Shown here: positions 10,670 through 20,135 of the stretch, piece after piece | How the letters are laid out: each line of letters starts with the position of its first letter | How positions within the stretch are numbered: the first letter of the stretch is position 1 | Assembly: GCF_031143425.1 (NCBI RefSeq) | Contig: NC_090446.1 | Location: forward strand, 655,113,717 to 655,177,716 | Origin: Pleurodeles waltl | Taxonomy: Eukaryota > Chordata > Amphibia > Caudata > Salamandridae | Length of the DNA stretch: 64,000 bases | Reading direction: 5' to 3' | Program-made: the position numbers and the translations under genes | The notes under the pieces: generated by a model | Database searches by the model: none | What the model was told of the DNA's origin: nothing | Seen by the model: only the letters and a program-made list of their open reading frames with translations

Positions 10670-10868
10670 GGCGTTACTTTGTCCTCCGCCTGTCTGTTGG
10701 TGGTGACCGCCGCGCTGTTTGTTTGTACCGCCGTGGCGGTCAGAGTGGTAAAGTGGCTGTCTTTGTTGGCGGTTTCCGCCACGGTCGTAATTGCAAAATT
10801 TTTACTGGCGGCCTGTTGGCGGTCTTACCGTCGCTTTAACACCGACCGCCAGGGTCGTAATGACCACC
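10670..10868 (+). repeat. Right subterminal GGCGG/CCGCC cluster and terminal repeat of Harbinger A
   Basis: The last 200 bp hold about eight GGCGG or CCGCC pentamers in both orientations, several paired as small palindromes (ggcggtttccgcc). The terminal ~25 bp are inverted relative to 1643. Matching clusters sit at 26700-26880 (B) and 60400-60600 (C). They are candidate binding sites for the transposase or Myb proteins. Confidence 0.6.
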
Positions 10869-10871
10869 ATA

Positions 10872-13800
10872 GTCCTAATTATAACTACCTAGTGGCGACT
10901 ACTACTAGGTTCTAGGTTTTATATACGTATCTTCCCAACGTAACTTGCAGGCCTGTGCCCAGTCACCCAATGACTTTTTGCCTACTTACCCTGCTCTGTT
11001 TTAGCATATTTATTTAATCATTTCTTCCAAAATGGCTGCTATATTTATAGTTAGGAAGATGTTTTAATTTCATATTATCAGTGCCACTCTGTGAAGGTGT
11101 CACTATCAGCATCAAAGATAAGTGATATACGTAGGTATTCACATCATGTACTTTAGACAGTAACATAATGTACCTTTTCAGGGAATTGTTTATATAATTG
11201 CTGCCCCAAGCATGCCTTCTTATCTATTGTTTGGCAATATACCTGCGTCAGGGGTCCTACAAGATCTGTGCAGACAGGGTTATCAGAGGGATTCCTACCA
11301 GATGCCATCAACGCTATCTATGCTACATGTCGCCTTGATGCAGACCCAGCCTTTGTGTCCCACAGAATCTGATCTAGAGACCTCATTCCAAGGTAACACG
11401 GGTTGGGGGGCTCTCTTTAGGTGAGAGATTAGGTTCTTCATGTTAGAGTATTAGGGCCTATTTCACATCTTATGTTATTGCAAGATGGTGGGGGTCTTTG
11501 CATTCATGACTCTCGTTTTTACATTTCTATTTCTTGCATTGTTCATTATCTTAATCATTGCCGCACATGCAATTTACAGTAGATTACAGTCTTGTGAATA
11601 AATCCTATTGAAAACTTTACTGCATCTTCTTCATTGCCTGTGTGTGACTGAGACGTGTTGATAATGTGAGAAAAGGGTAATCTCAGTTTATCCTCAACTC
11701 TCCTGAGATGTTGCACTCTTGAGTCCATGCGTAAAGTCTGTTACAAAAAACCTTTTACTATTTGTGTTTTTGGTGAGGTACTGCTTGTGAGCCAGGAGGG
11801 TTGGACCAACAGTTGCAACTTGTAGGATTGACCTAGTCACCTACAAACAAAAGTACTGCCATCCTTAAACCAGCAGTCCTGCCTAGAGCAAGATTCCAAC
11901 TACGACACCAATACTTACCATGCGTGGTAAAGGCATGACTGATGAAGGCACAAAAACGTACCTGCGTGGTAAAGGCTGCTTGGTAAACATTGAGTGGTAA
12001 AGACAGCTTTGCAAAATCTGTTTCCCGTAAAAATGATCAAACCCTTTTGGAGCTATGATATACTTAGTGCCCGAGCATAAGCTCCCACTTTGTGCTGCCT
12101 TGGCGCACTATGATATTACAGAAAGAGGCACAGACACTTGTGTGGCCCTCTCTGTAATGCTGATAGTGCTGGGACACATGTAGTGCCAGCACCATGATGA
12201 GAGTGTTTCCTCATGCAAATGAAGGAATCAGTTTTCTTCTTTGACCGTGCTTTATTTCAGAGGCAAGCGCAGAGGTAAACAGGTTCTTAAGAAGCCCACT
12301 GATAATGCACCACAACACAGTGGTGCCCTGCCAGTGCCCCCTCCCCTCAAGGGCAACCTTCCAGAGGGGTAAATGGGGTCCAACTGATCCCCCCCAGATA
12401 TTTCTTTTTTAATTAGGTGATCACTGAACCCGCCTGCTGGCACCACTTTAAGTGCAGGTTTGGTGCCATCTGCACAGTGTAACACAGAGCGTATGCTTTA
12501 TACGGATTGGCTGCTTTAAAAAGACTCTCTTCATTTTAATGATTGAGCTGTTCCAAGCACAGCAAAGAGTTTTCAGCTCCAGTGGAAACAGGGCATTGAT
12601 TGTAGTAGAGTACACTATCCTGGATTATGCATGGCACTTCTGCTTAAAGGTGTACAGTGGCGCAAACAGGGAGAGTGAGACAGTTTAGATAATACGAGCC
12701 CAGTTGTTCAAACCTTTGTGGTCTCCATAAGCCTAACAACAGTTTTGCTATATGAGACTGAGCAATCTCCTGAGTTCAGTTGTGTACTAGCTGAGATTTC
12801 AAAGTGTGTGCTTTTGTACATAATCCCATTCAGCACCCTTCTAAGGAGAATGCCCATCATACCCTTTAAATGTATACCTACTTACAAGGAGAGGATGATA
12901 AAATAAAAGGAAATGAAATGTAGAGGTCAGAATAGATTCAATGTAAAATGACAGGCCATGTGATATTCACGGAAATGTGATGACAAAATGCAGCATTTTG
13001 TCACCATTTGTATTGTGTTGTTTAGCCTCCAGAGCCCCAGACAGGAAGTGTAAGGCTTGCTAAAAGCACTAGGAAAAGATTGGAAAAGTTGATGACAGCC
13101 CATTCAGAACCTACGGCACTCTACCAAAGGTGTGTGACTTACTGTAATATATACTGTTTGCTCCTGGTGATAGAGCGGGAGGGCTCTCTTGGTCTGATCA
13201 CAGCAGGTAGACATTACATGGTGCACCCACCTCTACTGGAGCAGCCTTGTCTCCCTCACCATTGTCTACCTCAGCTTTTGTTCAGCATTCACTTCTCCAT
13301 TTCTACCTGGCTATCATGACCTCATCCATCTCTCTACCTCTTCATCTACTTATCTTTCTCTGCCTATGTCTTCCACTTTCTATCTCTCCACCTCTTCATT
13401 TCGGGCTCCCTCCCTCTTCTCTTTTAATCTTCTATATCTTTCTACCTCACATGTCTCTCTACTCCACCTCTATCTCATACTTCATTCTTCATATAGTTCA
13501 CTTCTTTAATTACATCATTTTATTAACTTCTCTGTACTTCTTCTGTCACCTACAACCTTTTATTTCAATACCTAAGCAGACCCAGAGATCGATGTGTTAC
13601 CAGAGTAGCGCACACATAGAATGAGATGATGAAGGACAGCACCGGGGAGTACAATTAAGGAAACTGTTACCAGATTTGACTTGTAATGGGAAAATTCCTG
13701 TTTCAGTAAGAAGGAAAAATCTTCAATCTTAAGCTTTAAAGTATAATTTTAAATGTGTATTAAGATGATTTATTTAATCCACATTTACAAGTCCACCTTA

Positions 13801-13905
13801 CATCCACAGCTATCCTTACTGTGTCTTTCCTACAGCGGGAGGAACAGCCTAGATAGACATGCAATTCCACATACAATATTGTTGTTGCAAGATTCAAAAA
13901 ACCTA
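10872..13905. other. Noncoding stretch, nothing recognised
   Basis: About 3 kb without a convincing gene. Open frames are short and lack family resemblance. Pyrimidine-rich, (CT)-biased sequence runs 13250-13560. The first part (10872-10930, taactacctagtggcgac) continues the repeat interrupted by Harbinger A. Confidence 0.5.
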
Positions 13906-14456
13906 GGGGTGAATTTAAGAAAAGTGGTGCTGCATACAATCAGTGCCACTTTTCTTGTGACCCCCTGTGCCTCCCTAACGCCACCATGTGTGCTTCATAT
14001 TTATGATACAGCGCACCAAGGCAGTATTAGAAACAATAGCATCAAAAATGTTGACGCTATTGTGGAGCTGTGCTCCATTAGCGTAAAAAATGTTGACGTT
14101 CGTCAAATATGTTGACGTTAGTAGAGCAAAGTGCAAGGAGGGCCATACATTAGAATGGGTGCATCCTGCTTTCAGCCGGCATTAAAAATTACACCAAAAA
14201 TGGCGCAAGGAAATCTTGTATTTCTCATTGTATCATTTTTGCGGGCCTCCATGCGCTGGAGCACCCCCTTTGCCTATATATACATGGCGCATGCATAATG
14301 TGGCACAAAGGTTTACAAAGTGGAGCAATGCATGCACTGTCCCACTTTATAAATATGCTACATGGAAAAGGCCACCTTAGCGCCGCATTAGCCTAAAAAA
14401 AATAGGCTAAGGAGGTGCTAAAGTGGCTCAAGTGGCTCCTAAATCTGCCCCTTAGA
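13906..14456 (+). mobile_element. MITE-like element, ~550 bp
   Basis: Starts CTAGGGGTGAATTTAAGAAA and ends with the near reverse complement (CCTAAATCTGCCCCTTAG), giving imperfect terminal inverted repeats of about 20 bp flanked by TA-containing sequence. No coding capacity. It holds internal repeats of tgttgacg (14050-14115). It is probably a non-autonomous DNA transposon; family not assigned. Confidence 0.5.
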
Positions 14457-15533
14457 TTCCACAGCTGGAAGAAATGGCTTTAGCATTTCTTGTTTATGTA
14501 TGTACTACTTTCCGCAGGTTTGGTTTTATGTACCCCAGTTTCTGGAAGTATAATTTGGTTTTCTTTGGCATAAGGAGAGCTTCAATTAGATGAACGTGGG
14601 TAATAAATCTAATGTTGTCTCCAACAGAGGACCCAAGCATTTGTTTTGCCTGGGACTTCGAAAAAAGCTTGCGATGGCGCTGCCTCTTGTGTAATTGTGT
14701 TGCATTTGAAGAGAGCACCCACTCGGAATGGCTGACCTCTATGTGGGTCCTTCTTCCTTGGATTGAGGATCTGGATTTTATTCATCTCTTCAGCACCCAC
14801 TTTTTGTTCTTGGAAGGGGTAGGACCTTCGTTTTCTTTAAGCAGTCATCCAGTTTTTACATAGCTCTGCATTAGTACTGCACCCTGACATCTACTCCAAA
14901 TGCTCTGAAGCTCTTTTCATTGGGGGGTATGTTGCAGGAATAAAGAAAAAATGAAGACCGTGCTTATCCAGCGTGGGAAACAAAGCTATGTAATTACAAA
15001 ATAATTATAATCATTACATCGTCCCAGCTGTACCACTAAAATATCCGTCCGCATGCAGTATCAGGGCCATATTTAATCACAATGCAGCGAACTGCAACCT
15101 TCCAATTAACTGTAAAGTTATTCCTGCAATTAGGATCCAGTTTCTTAAAAGCCCTAATGGCTTCGGAAGCAGAAATTCAGGAATTCACCTAGCATTTCAA
15201 TGTATGTGTTTCTCTTTGTTTAAGGCCAGCTGCAGGAAAACTGTATCTCTCTATTGAAAATGGCTCTCCACTTGTTTCCTTTTGTACATGGACAAACTGA
15301 AAGAGCTGCCTCTCGTTGCTAAGTTACCGAAAAGAGGAAAACGAGTCCCTTGTGGTTCCTGTGAATGTATCATCAGAATCAGATAACACAATATGCACTT
15401 CTTCAGTCTCTCTCTCTTTGCGCTCTCTCACACACATCTTTCTCTCTTTACTATCTAACATGTTCTCTATAAAGCCCGTCTCTGTCACTCTCATGCAGTT
15501 TCTTTCTTATACATATAAAACCAAAGGTTAATG
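14457..15533. other. Noncoding stretch, nothing recognised
   Basis: No gene, RNA or repeat structure that I can support. Open frames under 85 codons only. Confidence 0.45.
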
Positions 15534-15748
15534 GGACATCATAGTTAGGTTAACGTTTTACCCATAGAAAACCATTGAAATTCAGCAGTTTTAGTTACAC
15601 TTATAGTTATACTTATGTCAAGAAACTATAACTCGTGCCCTAAAGTTACTTTCCAGCACGAGTTATAATTTCTTCAGATATGTATAACTATAACTGTTTC
15701 ATTTCTATGGTTTTGTATGGGTAAAATGTCAACCTAACTATAACGTCC
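15534..15748. mobile_element. Foldback MITE, ~215 bp
   Basis: Nearly the whole element is one inverted repeat. The left arm starts ggacatcatagttaggttaa and the right arm ends with its near complement (ttgacattttac read inversely, ending ctaactataacgtcc). The arms converge on GCACGAGTTATA / TATAACTCGTGC around a 17-nt loop at about 15640-15656. It is rich in the telomere-like words gttagg and ataact. Non-coding. Confidence 0.7.
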
Positions 15749-15779
15749 TTGTAACATTTGTTTTTTTCAGTGAATTTCT

Positions 15780-16320
15780 ATGTAATTTTTAACACACACG
15801 TTAATATTTGTGTCAGGTTGGGGCAAGCCAATCAGGGCCTTGCTTTCCCCCAGGATCTGAGGAGGATCCTTGAATCCGCGGATCAGCCAAAAAAAGAGCA
15901 ATTTTTTGGTCCATGAAGGGTACCTAAGTGACACCTCCATGTGTCATATGGGGGTCAGGATACCTGTATCCTGACCCCTTATATGTATTTACACTGTTTT
16001 TTCCTACCCCCTCCAGGCAATGTGAGAATCAAAATGGCAGCCACAACTTTTCTGTCAGGTTGGAGCCAGCCAATCAGGGCCTTCCTTTTACTCTTAATCC
16101 GTGAGGCTCCGAGGAGGATCCAAAGAGGATCCGCATTCCAATATGTACAAATTTGGCATTCATTTAATAACTAGAAAATTACTGAACAAATTTACATCAA
16201 ATAACAAATAAGGCCTCTTTCTGGACTAAGAGCTACCTTTCTGCGAAATTTTGTGTAATTCCTTCCAGTGGTTTTGGCACTATTGCTGTTCAAAATCCCT
16301 ATGGAAAAAACGAATGGAAA
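15780..16320 (+). repeat. Dispersed repeat family X, copy 2
   Basis: Homologous to 1130-1642 over at least 380 bp. This copy preserves a perfect 12-bp hairpin GGGGTCAGGATA-cctg-TATCCTGACCCC at 15951-15978 and an internal partial duplication of gtcaggttgg(a/g)gccagccaatcagggcctt (15814 and 16054). No coding capacity. Confidence 0.6.
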
Positions 16321-16343
16321 AAATTAATGCCACTAGGATATAC

Positions 16344-16346
<3 letters not shown>

Positions 16347-16421
<75 letters not shown>
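16347..16421. repeat. (AT)n microsatellite
   Basis: About 37 uninterrupted AT dinucleotides. Open frames reading YIYIYI across it are artefacts. It is adjacent to Penelope-like terminal sequence. Confidence 0.95.
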
Positions 16422-16423
<2 letters not shown>

Positions 16424-16572
16424 CTTCCAAAAGTAATTCGCAGCACTCCAAATGACTTAATATCAATATTTATTCTTCTTCAGAACCCATTGGTTGGATG
16501 GTTGTTCTAAAGAAGAATAAATATTGATATAAAATCTTTTGGAGTGCTGAAAATTACTGTTGGAAGGAATTA
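16420..16572. repeat. Inverted pair of short repeats, ~67-bp arms
   Basis: Arms attccttccaaaagtaatt...tattcttcttcagaac and gttctaaagaagaataaata...ctgttggaaggaat face each other across a ~14-bp spacer. Both contain gcactcca(a)/ttggagtgc, a sequence also seen in the Penelope-like terminus near 39075, so this may be two head-to-head Penelope-like end fragments. Confidence 0.65.
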
Positions 16573-16644
16573 ATTGCAGGGAAATGGTCCATCCCTGAAG
16601 CAGGCACCAGTCGAGGAGCGTGCCGTGAGAGGACTGTTTTGCTT

Positions 16645-16646
<2 letters not shown>

Positions 16647-16688
<42 letters not shown>
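16647..16688. repeat. (AT)n microsatellite
   Basis: About 21 AT units, directly followed by Penelope-like terminal sequence. Confidence 0.95.
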
Positions 16689-16689
<1 letters not shown>

Positions 16690-16690
<1 letters not shown>

Positions 16691-16860
16691 TAAATAGTTA
16701 CACTACTGAGACATACATTAATACACTGAGATACAGATTCAATAGCATTTCTTCTTTATTCTTTCTTTTTTGTCAGTGGAATCTCTTTATACAGGACATA
16801 CAGCCAGCATGTGTTTCGCGCACACTGCACGTCTTCAGGGCTGTTTTCATGAAATACAAA
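16690..16860 (-). mobile_element. Penelope-like element terminus with hammerhead-like motif
   Basis: On the minus strand, 16843-16801 reads CCCTGAAGA, then a short stem cgtgc-agt-gtgcg, then CGAAAC. CTGANGA...GAAA is the conserved core of the minimal hammerhead ribozymes found in Penelope-like terminal repeats. The rest of the element is absent or unrecognisable. Folding was not computed. Confidence 0.45.
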
Positions 16861-17399
16861 ATTTAAAATCAATACATAAGACATATGTGTAACAACCTAA
16901 CAACAACAGGTATAATTTTCAGAGGAGTGAAAAAATCACTAATAAAATCAGTCCGAAGTCTTTTGATAATTAATCCTATATTGTCAAATTTAGCCAAGCT
17001 AAAATACATCCCATGGCCCAGAGGACAGAAATAAATATCATCGAAATTGCAAAAGCCATATACAGACCAGTAATTTTTGGCTGGACAGAAAGAAATTTAT
17101 TCTCTCATCAAATTTAATGTTGTCATTTACATGCTACCTGAAACTAACAAATATCCTTTGGAAATGAGTTATCCTCGTTGAACCCCATCTTCATATCTCA
17201 ATCTCAAATAATCTGCATTCAAAGTTAATGCCTGCAAATGATAATTCACAGCATATTATAATCCCATAGATAGGTCTGAATCTATAGCTCACTATCACCA
17301 CAATCTTTGTCCTCCTAAAAACTATTAAAACATCACCAATTCACTCTCACAGCTCCAATATTGTTTAAAGTCACCCTCCCCAAAATTTAAAAATAACCA
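16861..17399. other. AT-rich noncoding stretch
   Basis: No gene or recognised repeat. The later part resembles a very decayed unit of the duplication that follows. Confidence 0.4.
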
Positions 17400-18240
17400 T
17401 CTCCCCATATCCATGTCTGTAATTCTTACTTTCTTATTCTAAATTCTTGAGCACAGTAGTCCTTTTATTGAAAAAGACCCCATGTGACAGAATCCCACAG
17501 AACGTAGACCAGTATTAATATATTGCTTGAACTAAAAAAATAAATATAAAAAAAAATAACACTAATTTAACACTTCTAATCTTGAATTCAATGGATTACA
17601 TTCTATCCTACTAAGGATAAGCGACCTAGTCCAAAGATTTACCTCACACCTTCAATGTCTCCTAATAGCCAGTACCTTACTGCCCCAGAAAATCTAACAA
17701 TATAAACATCAACAGTACAAGAGGCATTAACCGTTCCTACGAAAAATCTGCACTCTCAATATCTGTCACTCACCTTTACAATACCTACCAACACGCACCC
17801 TCAGTATCAATGTTATCACGTAAAAACATGTCTGTACTTCTTACTCCAAATTCTTAATCATAGTTGTCCTTTTATTCAAAAACTCCCCTTGCTACGGGAT
17901 CCTGCAAAACGTACACAAGTATTAATATATATTTTTCAATATCAAGCAAAAATGAGTTACAGCACTAAGTTACCGCTCACAGTCTCAAATTCAATAGAAA
18001 ACACTCTATCCCCCTAGGGATAAAAAAAAACCAGACCAAGAGATTAACCTAGCACCTTCAATGTCTCCTAACAGACTGTCCCTCACTGTCCCAAACAGAA
18101 CTTAGCGATATAATCTCCAACATTACAAAAGCACCACCTGTTTCTCCGATAAATCTACAACCACGATATCCATCACTCACTTTAGCGATACCTTCCAAAG
18201 CGTACTCTCCATCTCAATATTAGCACATGAAACAACATCC
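17400..18240 (+). repeat. ~419-bp tandem duplication
   Basis: catgtctgtaattcttact at 17407 and catgtctgtacttcttact at 17826 start two units. Shared landmarks in order are gtccttttatt(c/g)aaaaa, acgta(c/g)ac(c/a)agtattaata, caccttcaatgtctcctaa and atatc(t/c)(g/a)tcactcac. The second unit runs to about 18240. Noncoding and AT-rich. Confidence 0.7.
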
Positions 18241-18349
18241 GCTTCTTCTTCAATTTATACCCTAATAATTAGCTAGATTTGAAATACCTGTGTGAGGCTT
18301 CATGCATCCACTACTCGATCGTATAATAAGAACACTTGCACTGTCACAT

Positions 18350-18682
18350 GCTAAGTACATGGGCAGTGCGGGGCCCTCCTAAGGTCCCCTTAAACTGTTC
18401 TCTGCCAGCCTTTTCATGGCGTTGAAACCGCCATGAAAAGGCTGGCGGAGAACCAGGGTGTAATAATCAGGGGAGCGCTGATTTCAGCGCCGCTCTGGTT
18501 GAGACCACCTGGACCACTGTCAGTCCATCTGGAACATTGTTCCCAGTGGAGACAGCAGTAGTTTGGCGGTCTGACTGCCAAACTCTTAATTTGGCTGTTG
18601 GACCGCCAAACTGGTGGAGGTCAGGACCACCACTGCTAGTCTGGTGGTCTGTTGACTGCTCAGACTTGTAATGAGGCCCATC
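18350..18682 (+). mobile_element. MITE family Y, copy 1
   Basis: Shares with 36960-37292 the order gggcagtg(c)g(g)ggccctcct, a stem-loop GCCAGCCTTTTCATGGCG-ttgaaa-CGCCATGAAAAGGCTGGC, gcggagaaccagg(g/a)tgtaat, and a GGCGG/CCGCC-rich 3' half ending ...ttgtaatgaggccc. The end resembles the Harbinger termini (GGnGGTCATTAC), so a Harbinger-related non-autonomous origin is possible. The left boundary is uncertain. Confidence 0.55.
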
Positions 18683-18719
18683 ATTTATGGAGGTTTCCAA
18701 ATTACTTTTCCCTCTTAAA

Positions 18720-19367
18720 CCTAGGTAAAAGGAGGGAAAGTGCTAGACTTTGGAGGGCTTAGATTTACTATTCTCCCTCCAATGTAAACAAAACTGGGGA
18801 AAAGTGTTGGATTTTGATGGTGTACATTTACTATTCTCTCTCCAACATAAGCACAAGTAGGAGAAGTTTTGGACTTCAGAGGTGTCAGATTTACTAATTC
18901 CACCCTAAACTAGGCAAACGTAGGGACAGTGTTGGATTTTGGATTGGTCAGATTTACTTTTCCCACTCCAACATAAGCAAAAGTAGGAAAAGTGTTGGAC
19001 TCTAGTGGGTTAGATTTACTATTCATACTACGATCTAACCAAATGTAGGGAAAGTGTTGGACTTTGTAGCGACTACATCTAATACTGCCACTACATCGTA
19101 AACATAAGTAAAAAAAATGTTGGACTCTGAAAGAGTTAGATTTCCCATTCCCACACAAATCTCAGAAACAGTGGGGAAAAGTTGGACATTGAAGGGGTCA
19201 GATTTATTCTATCCACTTGAAGCAAAAAAAAAAGTAGGGACACTGTTGGACTTTAGATTGTCAGATTTACTGTTCCCACTCCAATATATACAAAAATATG
19301 GAATGTGTTGGACTTTGGAGCGGGTTTTTTTACTCTGCTTACTTCAATGTAGACAGAAATGTAAACT
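18720..19367 (+). repeat. ~62-bp tandem array, left part
   Basis: About ten units of gtagggaaagtgttggactt plus tggagggntcagatttact, attcccactccaatataagcaaaa; the gttgga word recurs every 58-68 bp (18804, 18868, 18930, 18992, 19050, 19118, 19179, 19244, 19305). The array is broken at 19368 by an L2-like LINE and resumes at 22603. Confidence 0.85.
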
Positions 19368-20120
19368 GATTTAAGGCCAGGTTTCACTCTACACACGCCG
19401 CACAGCTCCTCCTGTCTGCCTCCGTGCCCCCGACCCCACCCTTGCTGCTGCTGTGAGTTCGAGGCCCTCCACCACCCTCAGGCACCAGCCTGCACCTCAT
19501 CCCTGGTGTCTAGTGGTTTCCGTAAGTATTGTGTGTCTGTCCTGTAATCTGTCTTTTTGTAATTTGTGCAGTTTTTCCTCTTTTTGTGCCCTTTCTGTAC
19601 TCTGACTCTCTTTTGTGTGCCTTTCCTCTTCCTTTTGCCCTTTTAGCTGATTTTTCTGCCTTCGGCTCTTTTTTGCGCTCCCCATTCCCGCTGCTGTGTC
19701 CCCTGCGGCCCCCCTTGCGCCCCCATTTGCCCACCGATCCTCGCCTCCCAGCTGCTCCTCCCTCCCACCTCCCCTTTTTAATGGTGGCCGCTGCGCGGTG
19801 CACAGAGTGACCCCTGACCTGATTTAAGGCCAGGTTTCACTCTACACACGCCGCGCAGCTCCTCCTGTCTGCCTCCGTGCCCCCGAACCCACCATTGCTG
19901 CCGCTGCAAATTCGAGGCCCTCCACCACCAACAGGCACCTTCCACACCTCTCGTGCCCCCATTTGCCCACCGCTCCCTGCCTCCCGCCGCCCAGCTGCTC
20001 TTCCCTCCCACCTTCCCTTCCTAATGGCAGCCGCTGCACGGGCAGGCCGCTGGCGCACCGGAGGCACACCAAACGCAAGCCTGTCTGCGCCCGTCCGCAC
20101 CTGGACTGCGTCTAGCACCA
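19368..20120 (+). promoter_or_regulatory. Tandem 5'-UTR monomers of the L2-like LINE
   Basis: Two copies of a GC-rich unit starting gatttaaggccaggtttcac, 453 bp apart. Shared words are ctctacacacgccgc(a/g)cagc, ttcgaggccctccaccac, cccccatttgcccaccg, cccagctgctc and taatggn(g/a)gccgctgc. The second is shortened by an internal deletion of about 200 bp. Tandem monomers acting as promoters are known from mouse L1; promoter function here is inference. Confidence 0.55.
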
Positions 20121-20135
20121 GTTCCCCTGTCCCAA

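Larger units (their letters stand above)
1643..10868 (+). mobile_element. PIF/Harbinger element A, full length (9.2 kb)
   Basis: Bounded by imperfect ~25-bp inverted termini (GGCGGTCATTACAAC at the left; reverse complement of the right end GGTGGTCATTACGAC) and by ATA on both sides (1640-1642 and 10869-10871), a 3-bp target duplication as expected for PIF/Harbinger. Contents: a Myb/SANT-like gene (2243-3760, +), a three-exon Harbinger transposase (exon 1 10468-10550, exons 2-3 5373-4240, minus), and a second Myb/SANT-like gene (5823-8580, +) plus four minisatellite blocks inside the transposase's first intron. About 9 kb is roughly twice the usual Harbinger length. Every gene has at least one disabling lesion, so the copy is non-autonomous. 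It sits inside dispersed repeat family X. Confidence 0.88.

Noticed and set aside
16251..16436. Tyr-Ile repeat proteins at this and two other sites
   Set aside because: Translation of (AT)n microsatellites.
19497..19810. Open frames with Lys/Glu-rich or Pro-rich translations
   Set aside because: They lie in the GC-rich 5' monomers of the L2-like LINE and have no conservation between the two monomers.
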